From Virgisporangium aliadipatigenens (lineage in GTDB: Bacteria > Actinomycetota > Actinomycetes > Mycobacteriales > Micromonosporaceae): 62,724 bases of DNA. How positions within the stretch are numbered: the stretch's first letter is position 1; each line of letters begins with the position of its first letter. Below, piece after piece: positions 32,814 through 43,300 of the stretch. The stretch covers positions 1-62,724 of the forward strand of contig NZ_BOPF01000052.1 in the NCBI RefSeq assembly GCF_016863615.1, read 5' to 3'. The notes beneath the pieces were generated by a model. The model was not told the DNA's origin. It saw only the letters and a list, made by a program, of their open reading frames with translations, and made no database searches. A program made the position numbers and the translations under genes.

Positions 32814-35800
32814 TCACCATCCGCCCCATGGGCCGATCCGCGGCCCGGGGACAGGCAGGACGAAAGTCTCGATGCCCTGGCGCAGGGCGTCGGCCGTTTT
32901 GTGTAGCTGGTCGATGCCGATGTCGGCGCCCATGTAGCCGGCCGTCCCGCCGACGAAACCGCCGATCAGTCCGGTAACGAGGGCGCCAGGGCCGGTTTCG
33001 ATGCCCAGTGCCGCGCCGAGCATGAAGCCGCCAACGAAGCCGCCGACCCATCCGCCGGTTTCTCGGGCCGCCTGTTCGACGACCGGCAGCGATGAACCGG
33101 TGCGCTGCCCTTCTTCGTACGCCGCCACCATGTTGCTGCCGGTCGAGTAGATGCCATAGATGAGCAGCGGCGTGGCTACTACGCCCGGCACGGACGCGAA
33201 CCCGCGCGGGGCCTTAATCCGGGGTGGCTCCGCGATGACCCCGATGCCGATCCCGGTCTCCGCCGCGATGACCTTCGCCCGGGCCATCACCCCGGCCACG
33301 ACCGCCTTCGGCCCGCGCACCGTGATCAGGATGTTCTCTCTGGTGGGCAGCACCAGGTCGGGGTTTTCGACGCGCAGCTTTTCGAGCCCTTTCATATGCC
33401 GCTGCACCTGCTCGACGGCCTTCCTGATCATGGCGTCGACGTTCTCAGACCGGAGTTTCCCGAGTTCATCCACGTAGTGGCCGCCCTTCTTCCAGGCGGT
33501 CAGTGACTTCTGTTCGAGGGCGCGTAGACCCCTGCCGAGCCGGGAGGTGACCGCGTCGAGTCTCCCTTCGGGTATCGGCACCTCCCTCGCGACCACGTTG
33601 GTTCCCTTACTCGTGATCAAGGCTTGTTGCCGTGTTGCCTGTTCCGCGCCGACAGCCGCGTTGACCCGGATGTCGCCGCGCGGCTTGACGTTGGCCGTGT
33701 CTGGGCCCGGCTGGGCCGGTTTCTCCTGCCGTCCGTCGCGATCGACCAGTCGTAGCGGGTTGCCCGCGGCGTAGTTGTAGGCGCCGGTCCCGTCCGTGCG
33801 TGGGGCCGGGTCAACCGCGGTCCACCGGCCCAGCCAGGGTGCGTAGTACCGCGCATCGTGGTAGGCGAACCCGGACTCCTCGTCGCGTTCCGTGGCGGTA
33901 TAGCGGTAGCGCTTGCGCCGGTAGCTGCCGAACGCCGTCTCCCCGTACGGCAGGTACTCTTCGCGAGCGAGCAGCGTCCCGTCCCCGGACAGGGTGGCGG
34001 CGACGCTCGAGAGATGGTCACCGAGCTGGTACGTGACCGGGTGTGCGCTCATCGGGTCGTCGGGTAACGCGTCCCCCCGCCGGATGGTGGCCAGGGCCGC
34101 ACCGGCGTCGGTCAGCCGGATCTCGTCCACGACGGTGTCCCCGCGGACCAGTCGCTCGAACGGGCCCACGTAGACGGTGACCAGGTCCGGCCCGCTGCTG
34201 CGCCGCACCACCTTGACGACCCGCTTTCCGGTGCCGTCGTAGCGGTAGCGGGCGGACACCGTCGGCTCCGCATCTTCGGTCTGGTCGCGGAAGGCGACCA
34301 GACGGTCGGCGTAATCCCATTCCAGGAACCGGTTGTCGGCCTCGGCGAGTAGGTTGCCGCAGTCGTCGTGCCGGTACGGGATCGTCGTGCCACCATCGGT
34401 GAGCGAGGCCAGCCGGTTGCCGTCCCCGGTGGCGAAGACCCGGGTGTATCCGCCGCCGGTCGCCGCATGCCGTAGTTCGATCAGGTTGCCGGCGTCGTCG
34501 TAGCGGTAGGTCTCCTGGTAACGGCGGGTGCGAGTGACGTCGTCGCCGCGCGGCACGTCCAACCACGGCGGCGCCGGAACCGTGTCGGTCTCGCGGCCGT
34601 CGGCCGCTACCAGCCGATCGAACGCGTCGTAGTCGAAGACCCGGTCGAGGGCGTCGAGGTCGCCCGGTGGCACGCCGCAGCCCGGCGTGCGGTCGGCGAG
34701 GACGACCAGGTTGCCGTTCAGGTCGTACCGGTGGGTGAGGTCCTGGAGCACCGGGCCGTCGCAGGTCCACGTGCCGGCCTCGGTGGTGACGGACTCGGCG
34801 CGCAGCCGGCGCAGCCGGCGCGTGCGAGGGTCGTAGCCGAAGCGCAGCAGCACACCGTTGCCGAGCAGCGCCACGCTGCGGCGGCCATGCGCGTCGTAGG
34901 CGATATCGCGCAGGTGCGCGACTCCGTCGACCGTTACCCGGGTGATGCCGCCACCACGGTCGTAGGCGAACTCGATGACCGCGCGTGAGCCCGTGACGTC
35001 GCGGGGAGCAACCAGTTCGCTGCGCCGGCCGAGCGCGTCGTAGCGCGCGTCCATCTCGTACACCTCGTCCGCCAGCAGCGCCGCGGCCTGATCGAGCGGT
35101 TCCCAGTCGACTGGGCTGTCGATGTCCGCGCGCAGCAGCCGGCGGACGGCTCGCAGCGGATTGCCGTCGAGGTCGTGTCCCTCCGTGGTGACGCGGCCCG
35201 CCTCGTCGTAGGCCACGACGACTCGGCCCCGGGATCCGGGTTCTGCGGTGTCGGTGCCGTACTCGGTGACCTCGCGCAGGGTCGGCCGCTCGTCGGGATG
35301 GTCCGCGGCCCACCGCCGGACCGCCCGGTGCGCGGCGTCGAACCCGGTCAGGACGATGGCGCCCTTGGCGTCGCGGTCCTCGACGGCGCCGCCGGCCGGA
35401 TCGAGGACGGTCCGGGTGCCACCGGAATCGATCCGCCAGCGCGTCCAGGGCCGGCCCGCCAGGTCGTGGACGGTCGTCGCGGCGATCCGCCCGAGCGGAT
35501 CGGTCACCGCCACGAGGTTTCCGGAGGCGTCGTAGCTGAATGTCGTGACCGACTTTTCCGTGGGCCCGCGGCGGATGTCGCGGACGGTGCGGCCCAGCGC
35601 GTCGAGTTCGATCGACCCGGGCGTGTCCCAGTGCCCGGCGGTGCTGGGCGACAGGGTGGCATGGGTGCGCCCCGCCTCGTCCTCGGCGTCGTAGGCCCAG
35701 ACCTCCCACGGCGACGGCGCGGCCGCCCACGGCTCGGCCGGGTCGGCCGGTATGCCGTATACGAGCCGGGTCCGGCTTCCGTCCGCCGCGACCGTGACGG

Positions 35801-38800
35801 TCTTCCGGCCGCGGGCGTCGAAGTGCTGCCGCTCGGCGGCTAGCCCGGCGAGCCGGTCGGCGGCCGGCGGGAGGTATCGCCAGCCGCTGTCGCTGAACGG
35901 TTCGTACACAACGATCGGTCGGCCGTGGTGGTCGTACCGTTGCCAACCGCTGACCACCACGGCGTCGGGCACCGGCGGATCGGCGACGATAATCCGCTCG
36001 GCCGCGCCCGGCGCCGAGCTCAGGCCGTTGTCGGTAACAGCTAGATCGCCCGCCTGCGTGCGGGTCTGCAATGGGCGACCGAAGCCGTCGGTGAAGTCGA
36101 CGACCTGCAGGAAGCGCTCCGGATGGTCGGTCGCCTCGTCGGGGCCGAACATCGCGTCGATGTCGGCCGGAGTTATTGGCGGCTCGCCCGCGTTCTCCCG
36201 TCGGGCCTCCTCCGCAGCGATCAGGGTCCACGCGTGCTCGACGCGCCGCACTGTGGTGACACCGAGCGGTTCGCGGGCGTCGTCCCAGGCGGTCAGGTCG
36301 TAGTGAAAGACCTGCCCGGGCCGGCCAGGGAGGTCGCCGGCAGCCGCGCCCGGCGGGCCCGTGTGGCTAATCCAGGCGGTCAGCCCGAGTGGCGTGTACC
36401 CCGCGGTGGTGCGGTTGCCGTTCGGGTCGATCACGATCGCTGGCTTCAGCACGCGCTGGTCGTACACCGCCTCGGTGCGCAAGCCGACCGGGTCGACCAC
36501 AGCCACTGGCAGTAGCTGCCGGTCGTCGTACTCGGTGCGGATGTCCCCGCCGAACGGGTCGCGGCTCACCCGCACCATCCCCCGCGGGGGCCGCCCAGCA
36601 ACGGGTGCATGCACGTCGTATTCGAGACGGCTGTCCGCGGTGTAGTAGCCGGCCGGCACCTCAGCGTCCCCGTCGTGCCAGACGTAGCCGAGTCTGGCCC
36701 CGCGGGCCGACGGTGCGCCGGTGACCAGGTCACGAAAGGCGTCCGGGTACTCGGCCGGCCACACCGCGGGTGGTGCGGCGCCATGCAGGGCGAGGTACGG
36801 CGGTGCCGGGTCGGCACCGGTGACGTGAGCCAGCCGTTCCGGCGTCAGGACCAGCTGCTCGGAGCGCGTTGGCAGGGCGTGCTCGCCCAGCTCGCCGAGC
36901 CCAAGGCCGGTGAAGGCCGAGCCGTCGTAGTAGGTCAGCCGGAGGTCGAGCAACTCGCCCTCGACCGGGGTCGCCGCGAACGCCGTCACCGCACCGGTTC
37001 CGGGGTCCACTGCCTCGTGCCGGGCCCGCCGACTGACCCGGTCCAGGCGGTACAGGACTGCGTCGTCCCGGGTGGCATAGCCGGTGCGGATCACCGTGGC
37101 CAGGCACGGGCTGCCGGGTGAACGCGGATCCCGGCCGCGTGGGACGCCGGCCTCGACGGCGACCGTGGGACGGCCGTACTCGTCATAGCCGCCGGTGGCG
37201 GTCAGCCGGTGCATCGGCTCGGTTCCGCGGTCCCACATCGCCCCGCGGCTAAGCATCTCGCGCACTGTGAAGACCGGGGAGCCCCGCCATGAGGCGTCAT
37301 CCAGCTCGCGGCCGTCGAGCACCGGCACGACCTGCAGCGCAATGTCGTGCACCTCGTACGGTCGGTCGGGCATGTCTTCGGCGTACAACTCGGTGCGGAC
37401 CACCCGGCCGCGCGTTGCCCGCAGCGCCGTGTCGCGAACGGCCTGAGGCAACGTGGACGGCAGCTGGGACCGATCGACCGGGGCGGTCAGCGGCGGATCG
37501 CCGGGCCAGAAGTCGTCGGGACCGTACTCCGCAGCCGCGCCGAGGTGGAACCAGGTGACCGTGCGTGTGGGTGGCGACTCGCCCGGATCGGCTGGCAGGT
37601 CAGGCCTACGCGCCCACGTGTGGTCCACCTCGAACTCGGCCCCGCCCGCCCCGGCAAGCAGCGAGACCGCGCCGTCCCCGGCGCCGCGCAGCAGGTGCCA
37701 CCGCCCGGTGCGGTCCAGCGCTACCGCGGCTTGGCCACCGACGTCCAGCCGGACCGTCCCGCGGATCACGCGAACCCACGCCGACACCTCCACCGCGGCC
37801 CGGCCGGGCACCGCCTGGACCAGGCCGCAGCCTTCGCCGTCGGTGGCCACCCGGACCATCGAGCCGCCCCGCCCCTGCGGCAGCGCGGACGGGACCAGCG
37901 CGGTGCGGGTGGTGGCCGCGGTCGCGTTGCTCGCCCGCCATCCCGGCGCGGCCGATGCGATCTCGTCGTGCGGCCGGTCGGGCGTCGTGGTGAGCACCAC
38001 CGGTCCCGGTCCCCGCTCGTCGAAGCTCCAGTTCGCCAGCAGGTTGCCGTGTGCCGCCGCGTCGAAGTCGGCCGGCAACGACGCGGGGAGCACGAGCGGG
38101 TCCAGTTCCTCCACCGCTGTCGCGGTGGCCGGGGCGTCCAGCGTGCCCGGCAGGTCGCGGCGTTCGACCCGGCCGAAGCCGCGAAACTCCCGCCGACCCG
38201 GATCCCACAACCCGTCGTGATAGTCGAAGCCGCTGCGGAGCACCGTGCCCGAGAACCAGTCGACAGACCGGGCCGCGGCGAGCACATGCACCGGGAATGG
38301 CAACGTGGTGCGCCACGGCCGACCTGCGGTGCGGTCCCGCACGGCGTGCGCCGTGGAGGTAGTCCACGTCAGCTCCGTGCTCGCCCCACAGTGGTTATCG
38401 ACCCGGGTGAGCAGGTACGGCTTGACTCCGCCGGTTAGATCCAGGAAGGCCCAGCCTCCGCGGGCGCCGAGGCCGGACCAGAGCAGGCCGCCGATACCTG
38501 TCCCAAACAGGTCGGCCAGCCGCACCACAGCTCGGCCGTCAACCTGAGGCGTGCCGCGGATCTCCACCGGTGGGGCAAAGCCGTTACCGCACCGGTTGAG
38601 CCACACGGTCACCGAGCCGTCGCCGACGTAGAGCGCGTCCGCGGCGCCGTCGCCGGTGACGTCGCCTAACAGCAGCCGCCGCGGGTCGTAGCCGGCCGGC
38701 AACCGTGGCGGGCCGGTCATGGTCACCATCGGTCCGAAGCGTTGCCGGCCCAGCCCGGGCCAGTAGCGGACGGTGCCGTCGCGCACCTCCACCAGGTCGG

Positions 38801-40298
38801 TGAGCCCGTCGCCGGTCATGTCGGTCAGGTGCACCTGTGGGCGCGATAGGTCCGCGAGCACGGGCGGTGGGTCCCGCAGCGGCCGCGGCCGGTCGTAGCC
38901 GCCGTGCCCGTCACCGGTGGCGACCAGCGGGGTGGCGCCACCGAACAGCAGATCGGGGACGCGGTCGCCGTCGAGATCGGCGAGGCGGATCTGAGCGACG
39001 CCGTAGCCGGCGGCCGGCGCGGCAACCGCCCGGCCCGGCGGCGCGAAGCCGGCCGGCTCGCCGTCCGCCGGGGCGGCTACCGGCCACACCGTCGTGCGGC
39101 CAGCCACGGTGACCGCCACCTCCGGCCGGCCGTCCGCGTTGAAGTCGGTGAGCAGCACGCCCGGGGCACCAAATCGCGCCCCGGCCGGCGCCGAACGCAG
39201 CGTGCGCGGCAAGTCGAACGACCCGTCGCCGCGGTTACGCCAGTATCGGCCGGTTTCCAGTTCGACCACGGAGGGAAGTGCGTCGCCGAAGAGGTCCACC
39301 AGTTCCGTGCCGGAGCCCAACGGCCGCGGCGGCAGCGTGCCACTCAGCGGAAGGTAACGCCGCTCAGTAGGCTGCCACGCTCGGTAGTCGAAGGTCAGCG
39401 GGGGTAACGCCTGGCGGTCACCAGTTACCGCGTCGTGACCGACCACCCGCACTGAGGCCAGCTGCGAGAGATCACCCGCCGCGTATTTCAGCTCGACGAC
39501 GGTGGACACGCCGGCCGTGGTGATCTCAATTCTTTCCGCGCGCAGGGTGGTGCGCAGCTCGAAGCCGGGGCGGCGCTCACTGAATGGGTCCGGCCGATCC
39601 TGGTAGAGGACAGAGACGGTGACCACGAACTCCGGATTGGCCGGGTCGCCGTGGTCGGCGTAGGCCACCGTGGACAGGTAACGCTGCGCGCCGCTGTCGC
39701 CGCGGTAGGTGTAGGCGATCCGGTTGCCCAGCGAATCGGTGGTGCCGCTGAGCAGCCACGCGAAGATCTCGCCGGCCGGCGTGCGGACGGTGGCCGGGTC
39801 CACCCAGCCGGGCGGCACATCCGGCGGCCGAGCGGTGCCATACCGGTTGCGCAGCCCGTCGCCGGTCCAGACGTCCCAGTAGTCGTTGCCGGGACCGGTG
39901 ACGTGCAGAATCCGGGCGTATGCCAACTCGGTGCCCGGACGGTACCGGGCCGCCATCGCGCCGTCCGGCACCGGATGCTCCACCGCGGGGCCGAGTGGCA
40001 CCGGGACCAGTTCCTCCGCGCCGGACAGGACGAACACGTCGGTGTCGACGTATCGGGGCACCTCCCGGTCGGTGCGCCGCGCGATCCGCGGCACGTCCAG
40101 CGTCCAGCCCAGCCCCCACGGACCGTTACCGGCGGCCGAGGAGTAGGTAAGGGACAGGGAGGGCGCAACCGTCCCCCGTCCGGGCGGCAGCGGCAGGGGA
40201 ACCTTCAGCGTGCCGGTGCCGGTGTGCAGGCCGGGCTGGAACGTCTCGCCGATTCCGCTCAGCGCACCACCGCCGCGGGGGGTACTGATGCCGGTCAT
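32814..40298 (-). CDS. Tc toxin TcB-TcC fusion (SpvB/RHS shell) with variable C-terminal effector
   Basis: 2494 residues from ATG 40298. Residues 1-300 are the SpvB-like N-terminus (PRGGGALSGIGETFQ, GPWGLGWTLDVP). Residues about 320-600 are FG-GAP-like propeller repeats (LADLDGDRVPDLLFG, LTDMTGDGLTDLVEV) found in TcB. RHS repeats (YDALGRR, YRYDGTGKR) follow and end at the conserved RWTAVDPAP...LRLVDRDG near residue 2189. In Tc toxins this shell is a hollow cage that self-cleaves at this point and holds the effector. The last 305 residues (32814-33731) are the effector; they include long Gly-rich hydrophobic stretches (GGFVGGFMLGAALG, GLIGGFVGGTAG). It is six bases downstream of the TcA-like gene. 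Confidence 0.93.
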   Translation of the reverse strand: MTGISTPRGGGALSGIGETFQPGLHTGTGTLKVPLPLPPGRGTVAPSLSLTYSSAAGNGPWGLGWTLDVPRIARRTDREVPRYVDTDVFVLSGAEELVPVPLGPAVEHPVPDGAMAARYRPGTELAYARILHVTGPGNDYWDVWTGDGLRNRYGTARPPDVPPGWVDPATVRTPAGEIFAWLLSGTTDSLGNRIAYTYRGDSGAQRYLSTVAYADHGDPANPEFVVTVSVLYQDRPDPFSERRPGFELRTTLRAERIEITTAGVSTVVELKYAAGDLSQLASVRVVGHDAVTGDRQALPPLTFDYRAWQPTERRYLPLSGTLPPRPLGSGTELVDLFGDALPSVVELETGRYWRNRGDGSFDLPRTLRSAPAGARFGAPGVLLTDFNADGRPEVAVTVAGRTTVWPVAAPADGEPAGFAPPGRAVAAPAAGYGVAQIRLADLDGDRVPDLLFGGATPLVATGDGHGGYDRPRPLRDPPPVLADLSRPQVHLTDMTGDGLTDLVEVRDGTVRYWPGLGRQRFGPMVTMTGPPRLPAGYDPRRLLLGDVTGDGAADALYVGDGSVTVWLNRCGNGFAPPVEIRGTPQVDGRAVVRLADLFGTGIGGLLWSGLGARGGWAFLDLTGGVKPYLLTRVDNHCGASTELTWTTSTAHAVRDRTAGRPWRTTLPFPVHVLAAARSVDWFSGTVLRSGFDYHDGLWDPGRREFRGFGRVERRDLPGTLDAPATATAVEELDPLVLPASLPADFDAAAHGNLLANWSFDERGPGPVVLTTTPDRPHDEIASAAPGWRASNATAATTRTALVPSALPQGRGGSMVRVATDGEGCGLVQAVPGRAAVEVSAWVRVIRGTVRLDVGGQAAVALDRTGRWHLLRGAGDGAVSLLAGAGGAEFEVDHTWARRPDLPADPGESPPTRTVTWFHLGAAAEYGPDDFWPGDPPLTAPVDRSQLPSTLPQAVRDTALRATRGRVVRTELYAEDMPDRPYEVHDIALQVVPVLDGRELDDASWRGSPVFTVREMLSRGAMWDRGTEPMHRLTATGGYDEYGRPTVAVEAGVPRGRDPRSPGSPCLATVIRTGYATRDDAVLYRLDRVSRRARHEAVDPGTGAVTAFAATPVEGELLDLRLTYYDGSAFTGLGLGELGEHALPTRSEQLVLTPERLAHVTGADPAPPYLALHGAAPPAVWPAEYPDAFRDLVTGAPSARGARLGYVWHDGDAEVPAGYYTADSRLEYDVHAPVAGRPPRGMVRVSRDPFGGDIRTEYDDRQLLPVAVVDPVGLRTEAVYDQRVLKPAIVIDPNGNRTTAGYTPLGLTAWISHTGPPGAAAGDLPGRPGQVFHYDLTAWDDAREPLGVTTVRRVEHAWTLIAAEEARRENAGEPPITPADIDAMFGPDEATDHPERFLQVVDFTDGFGRPLQTRTQAGDLAVTDNGLSSAPGAAERIIVADPPVPDAVVVSGWQRYDHHGRPIVVYEPFSDSGWRYLPPAADRLAGLAAERQHFDARGRKTVTVAADGSRTRLVYGIPADPAEPWAAAPSPWEVWAYDAEDEAGRTHATLSPSTAGHWDTPGSIELDALGRTVRDIRRGPTEKSVTTFSYDASGNLVAVTDPLGRIAATTVHDLAGRPWTRWRIDSGGTRTVLDPAGGAVEDRDAKGAIVLTGFDAAHRAVRRWAADHPDERPTLREVTEYGTDTAEPGSRGRVVVAYDEAGRVTTEGHDLDGNPLRAVRRLLRADIDSPVDWEPLDQAAALLADEVYEMDARYDALGRRSELVAPRDVTGSRAVIEFAYDRGGGITRVTVDGVAHLRDIAYDAHGRRSVALLGNGVLLRFGYDPRTRRLRRLRAESVTTEAGTWTCDGPVLQDLTHRYDLNGNLVVLADRTPGCGVPPGDLDALDRVFDYDAFDRLVAADGRETDTVPAPPWLDVPRGDDVTRTRRYQETYRYDDAGNLIELRHAATGGGYTRVFATGDGNRLASLTDGGTTIPYRHDDCGNLLAEADNRFLEWDYADRLVAFRDQTEDAEPTVSARYRYDGTGKRVVKVVRRSSGPDLVTVYVGPFERLVRGDTVVDEIRLTDAGAALATIRRGDALPDDPMSAHPVTYQLGDHLSSVAATLSGDGTLLAREEYLPYGETAFGSYRRKRYRYTATERDEESGFAYHDARYYAPWLGRWTAVDPAPRTDGTGAYNYAAGNPLRLVDRDGRQEKPAQPGPDTANVKPRGDIRVNAAVGAEQATRQQALITSKGTNVVAREVPIPEGRLDAVTSRLGRGLRALEQKSLTAWKKGGHYVDELGKLRSENVDAMIRKAVEQVQRHMKGLEKLRVENPDLVLPTRENILITVRGPKAVVAGVMARAKVIAAETGIGIGVIAEPPRIKAPRGFASVPGVVATPLLIYGIYSTGSNMVAAYEEGQRTGSSLPVVEQAARETGGWVGGFVGGFMLGAALGIETGPGALVTGLIGGFVGGTAGYMGADIGIDQLHKTADALRQGIETFVLPVPGPRIGPWGGW

Positions 40299-40304
40299 TG
40301 CTGC

Positions 40305-43300
40305 TCACCAGGCCGGCCACGGCGGCGTACGGCCGGCGAAGCTAAGCACCAGCAAGATGTCGGTGACCGAGCCGTCGGCGAGCCGGCCGGCAAGCGCAGG
40401 CTCGAACTCGATCCGCCAGTCCCCCACCGGAGCGGTCCCCTGTAGGCCGAGCCACGCAGTCCCATTGGCACGTCGGGTGCTGATCACGCCGTCGGGCGTG
40501 GTCCGGGCCGGACCTCCGGCCGCCGCACCACGCTCCGGCGTCAACCGCAGGTCGAACACGTCGGCCTCGTTCGGTTCCTCTGTGCCGGGCACCAGATATA
40601 GCACCACGTGCGCCAGCCGCAGATCGTCGAGGCAGCGCGGGAAGTCCGAGCGCAGTGTGGTGAACTCGACGACCGGCCGCGCGCCCGGGGCGGTGTCGTG
40701 TAGCGCGAACCAGCCGTCCGGAAAATCCGAGCGCAGACTGTAGGCTCGGTCGGCGGAGGCGACGTCGCCGATCTCCTCGATCACCTGCCGGCGCAGGTCG
40801 GGGTCACTCAGCGCGGTGTAGTCAATGGTGACGAGGACGTCGGCGACCATGTCGTAGTCGATCGGGTTGGCCGGCCGGGGCAGCTGAAACACCCACGCCG
40901 TGTCGATCCCCATCGACTCAAACGGCAGCAGCATCTCCGCCTGAGTGTCCAGCTCGAACACCCCGGACGCGGCGATCAAGCCAGTCAATGCCACCTGCTC
41001 CGGGTCACGACGGACCGTCACCGTGGCGAAGCTCTCGCCCTTCACCACCACGCGGGACACACCCGAGGCGGTGAGCGTGGCGCGGATTCCCTGCTGCGGC
41101 GGCACCAGCGCGACCAGCGACACCCGCACCTGGCGGATCAGCCGCAGGTAGTGGCCCGGGAAGACCCGGTCAAACAGCCGCATCGGCGTGTTGAAGGGCA
41201 GCTCGCCGGTGGTCCGGAAGCGCTGGAACTCGAACGGGACGAGGCTGGCCAGTGAGAGCGTATGGCTGAGGTTGAGCTTGCGCCGGTTGTTCAGGAACGC
41301 GTACTCGTCCAACCGTTCGACGTCCTGCAGCAGCCGGGCCGAGCCGGTGAGCCCTCGCCGGTCGGGCGCCGCCCCGCTTGAGCCGTCCTCGATCGGGGCG
41401 ACCCAGTAGTCGTCCTTGATGAAGACCGGCGGCTGCGCCTGGCGTTCGAACCCGAGTTGCTGCTGTGCCAGCAGTGCCATCGTGGTGGCCTGTTGCAGCA
41501 GTGTGGCGTAGACGTCGCCCAGGACACCGCTCATCCACTCGTACAGTTCGGCGTTGAGGAACTTGGTGGCCAGGTACTCCGCGATCGCCTTCTGGTGCTC
41601 GTTCTGCAGCGCTGCGGTGGCAAGTTCCTGCTCCGCGATGGCGTACGCGTTGTCGGAGAGCCTGCGCTCCTGGTCGCCGATGAGGAAGTCCTGGTCGGCG
41701 AGGTTCTTCTCGAGCCGCCACTCGTCCTCGCGCCGTTCCCAGCCGGCCTGCAGGGCGGCGACCTGCGCGACGGTGTCGGCTTCGGCGGCCACCGCGTTCG
41801 CGAACGCCCCCGCGATGGTGGTGCCGGTGTACACCCCCATCGGCACCGCCGCGGCGGCCCCTGCCGCGCCCATCGACCCAGCTGACGCCGTGGCGATGCT
41901 GACGCTCTGGGCTGCGATCGCGGCAGCGGCTCCCAGCCCGATCGCAGCGATCCGAGACAGGCCTCCCCCGATGTACGCCGCCAGCACTGTGTTCTCGTAC
42001 GAGCTGGGTCCGCCGTCGATCCAGTCCTGGTAGGTCTCCTGCTGGATCTGCGAGCGCCGCTGCCTGCGCCGGGCCAGTTCCTGGGCGTCGCCTGCCTCGG
42101 TGAGCCGCAGGCGCTGTAGCTGCACGCCCTGTTCGGCCAAAGCGATGTGCCGGCCGGCGTCCACGGCCCGGTACGTCTCCATGTCCTGCCGCTCCAGCGC
42201 CCCCAGGTAGGCGTTTTCGACCTGGGCTGCGAGAGCCACAAGGCGGCGCACCCGGTCGATCAGCACCGCGTACCGGTAGCCGGTCGGTGGAAGCTTCGGC
42301 CGCGCCGGAGGGACGGGCGTCCCGTTCGCGTCGAAGACCGGCTGCGTACCCGCGGCCTGCTCCTCGTCGGAGGGCCGCATCATGCCCGCAATGTTGCGGC
42401 CCTGCCGCAGCTTAAGCAGCTGGTTGGTGGAGCGCAGGCGCAGCAACACAAGCAGGGGGTTCTCGGCCAGCAGCCGGTTCGGTGCCGCCGGCGGCTGCTG
42501 CAGGTCCGGATCAGCTAGCAACCCGTCCGCGCTCAGGTACAGCGAACGGGCCCGGGCGACCGCGTCCGTGGTCGACTTCGTGAACTCGCTGTCAGCGAGA
42601 TCTAACAGACACTGTGCGAGTGCCATCAGGGTGAACCGGGTGTACGGGTTGCCACCCGCGCGGAAGGTGGCCAGTGTGTGCGGGTCGAGGCTGCGCAGCC
42701 AGTCGTCCGGCCTGGACAGCGCCGGCGCGTCGTTGCGCTCCCTGCGCAGGCCGGCGTAGACGACCCGCTCGCCGACCGCCGCGGTGTCGTCGTAGACCAG
42801 CCGGAACCAGTCCAGCGCGTACGGGTACAGCCCCCATCGCCAGTACTGCACCGCGACCAGCAGCGGAACGAAGTACAGCACCTCCTGGACCACGGCCGGG
42901 ATGGCCTGCTGTGGGTCCAATGCGTTGTTGAGCTCTCGGTGCTGGCCGGCGGAGGCGGGAGACGGGGCGTAGTCGTTCGGGATCGGGTCCGCGCCTTTCG
43001 CGCGCATCATGGTGAATTTCTGGATTGCCCACTCGACCCGCGTCGCCGGCGTACCGTCGCGCCGCCGAAGCTGGGCCATCGCCGCCTCGAATGCCGCCGA
43101 CCTGCTCGCCGGCCGGTTCCCGCCGGGCCGGAATGCCGGATATAGCATTGACTCGGGGTAGAAGAAGGCCAGCATCGCCGCGCGCCACGCCTCGAATGAG
43201 CTCATCCACAGCCAGTCGGCGTCAAAGGCCGCCGGCTCCGGGATCGACCAGCGGGCCGCCGGGTGCAGGTCGTTTAGCTGCCGCGTGCGCAGGGCGAACA

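Noticed and set aside
34018-36231. Large open frame of 737 codons on the minus strand
   Set aside because: It is a GC-driven alternative frame of the TcB-TcC fusion gene; its translation is Arg/Gly/Pro-rich with no domain.
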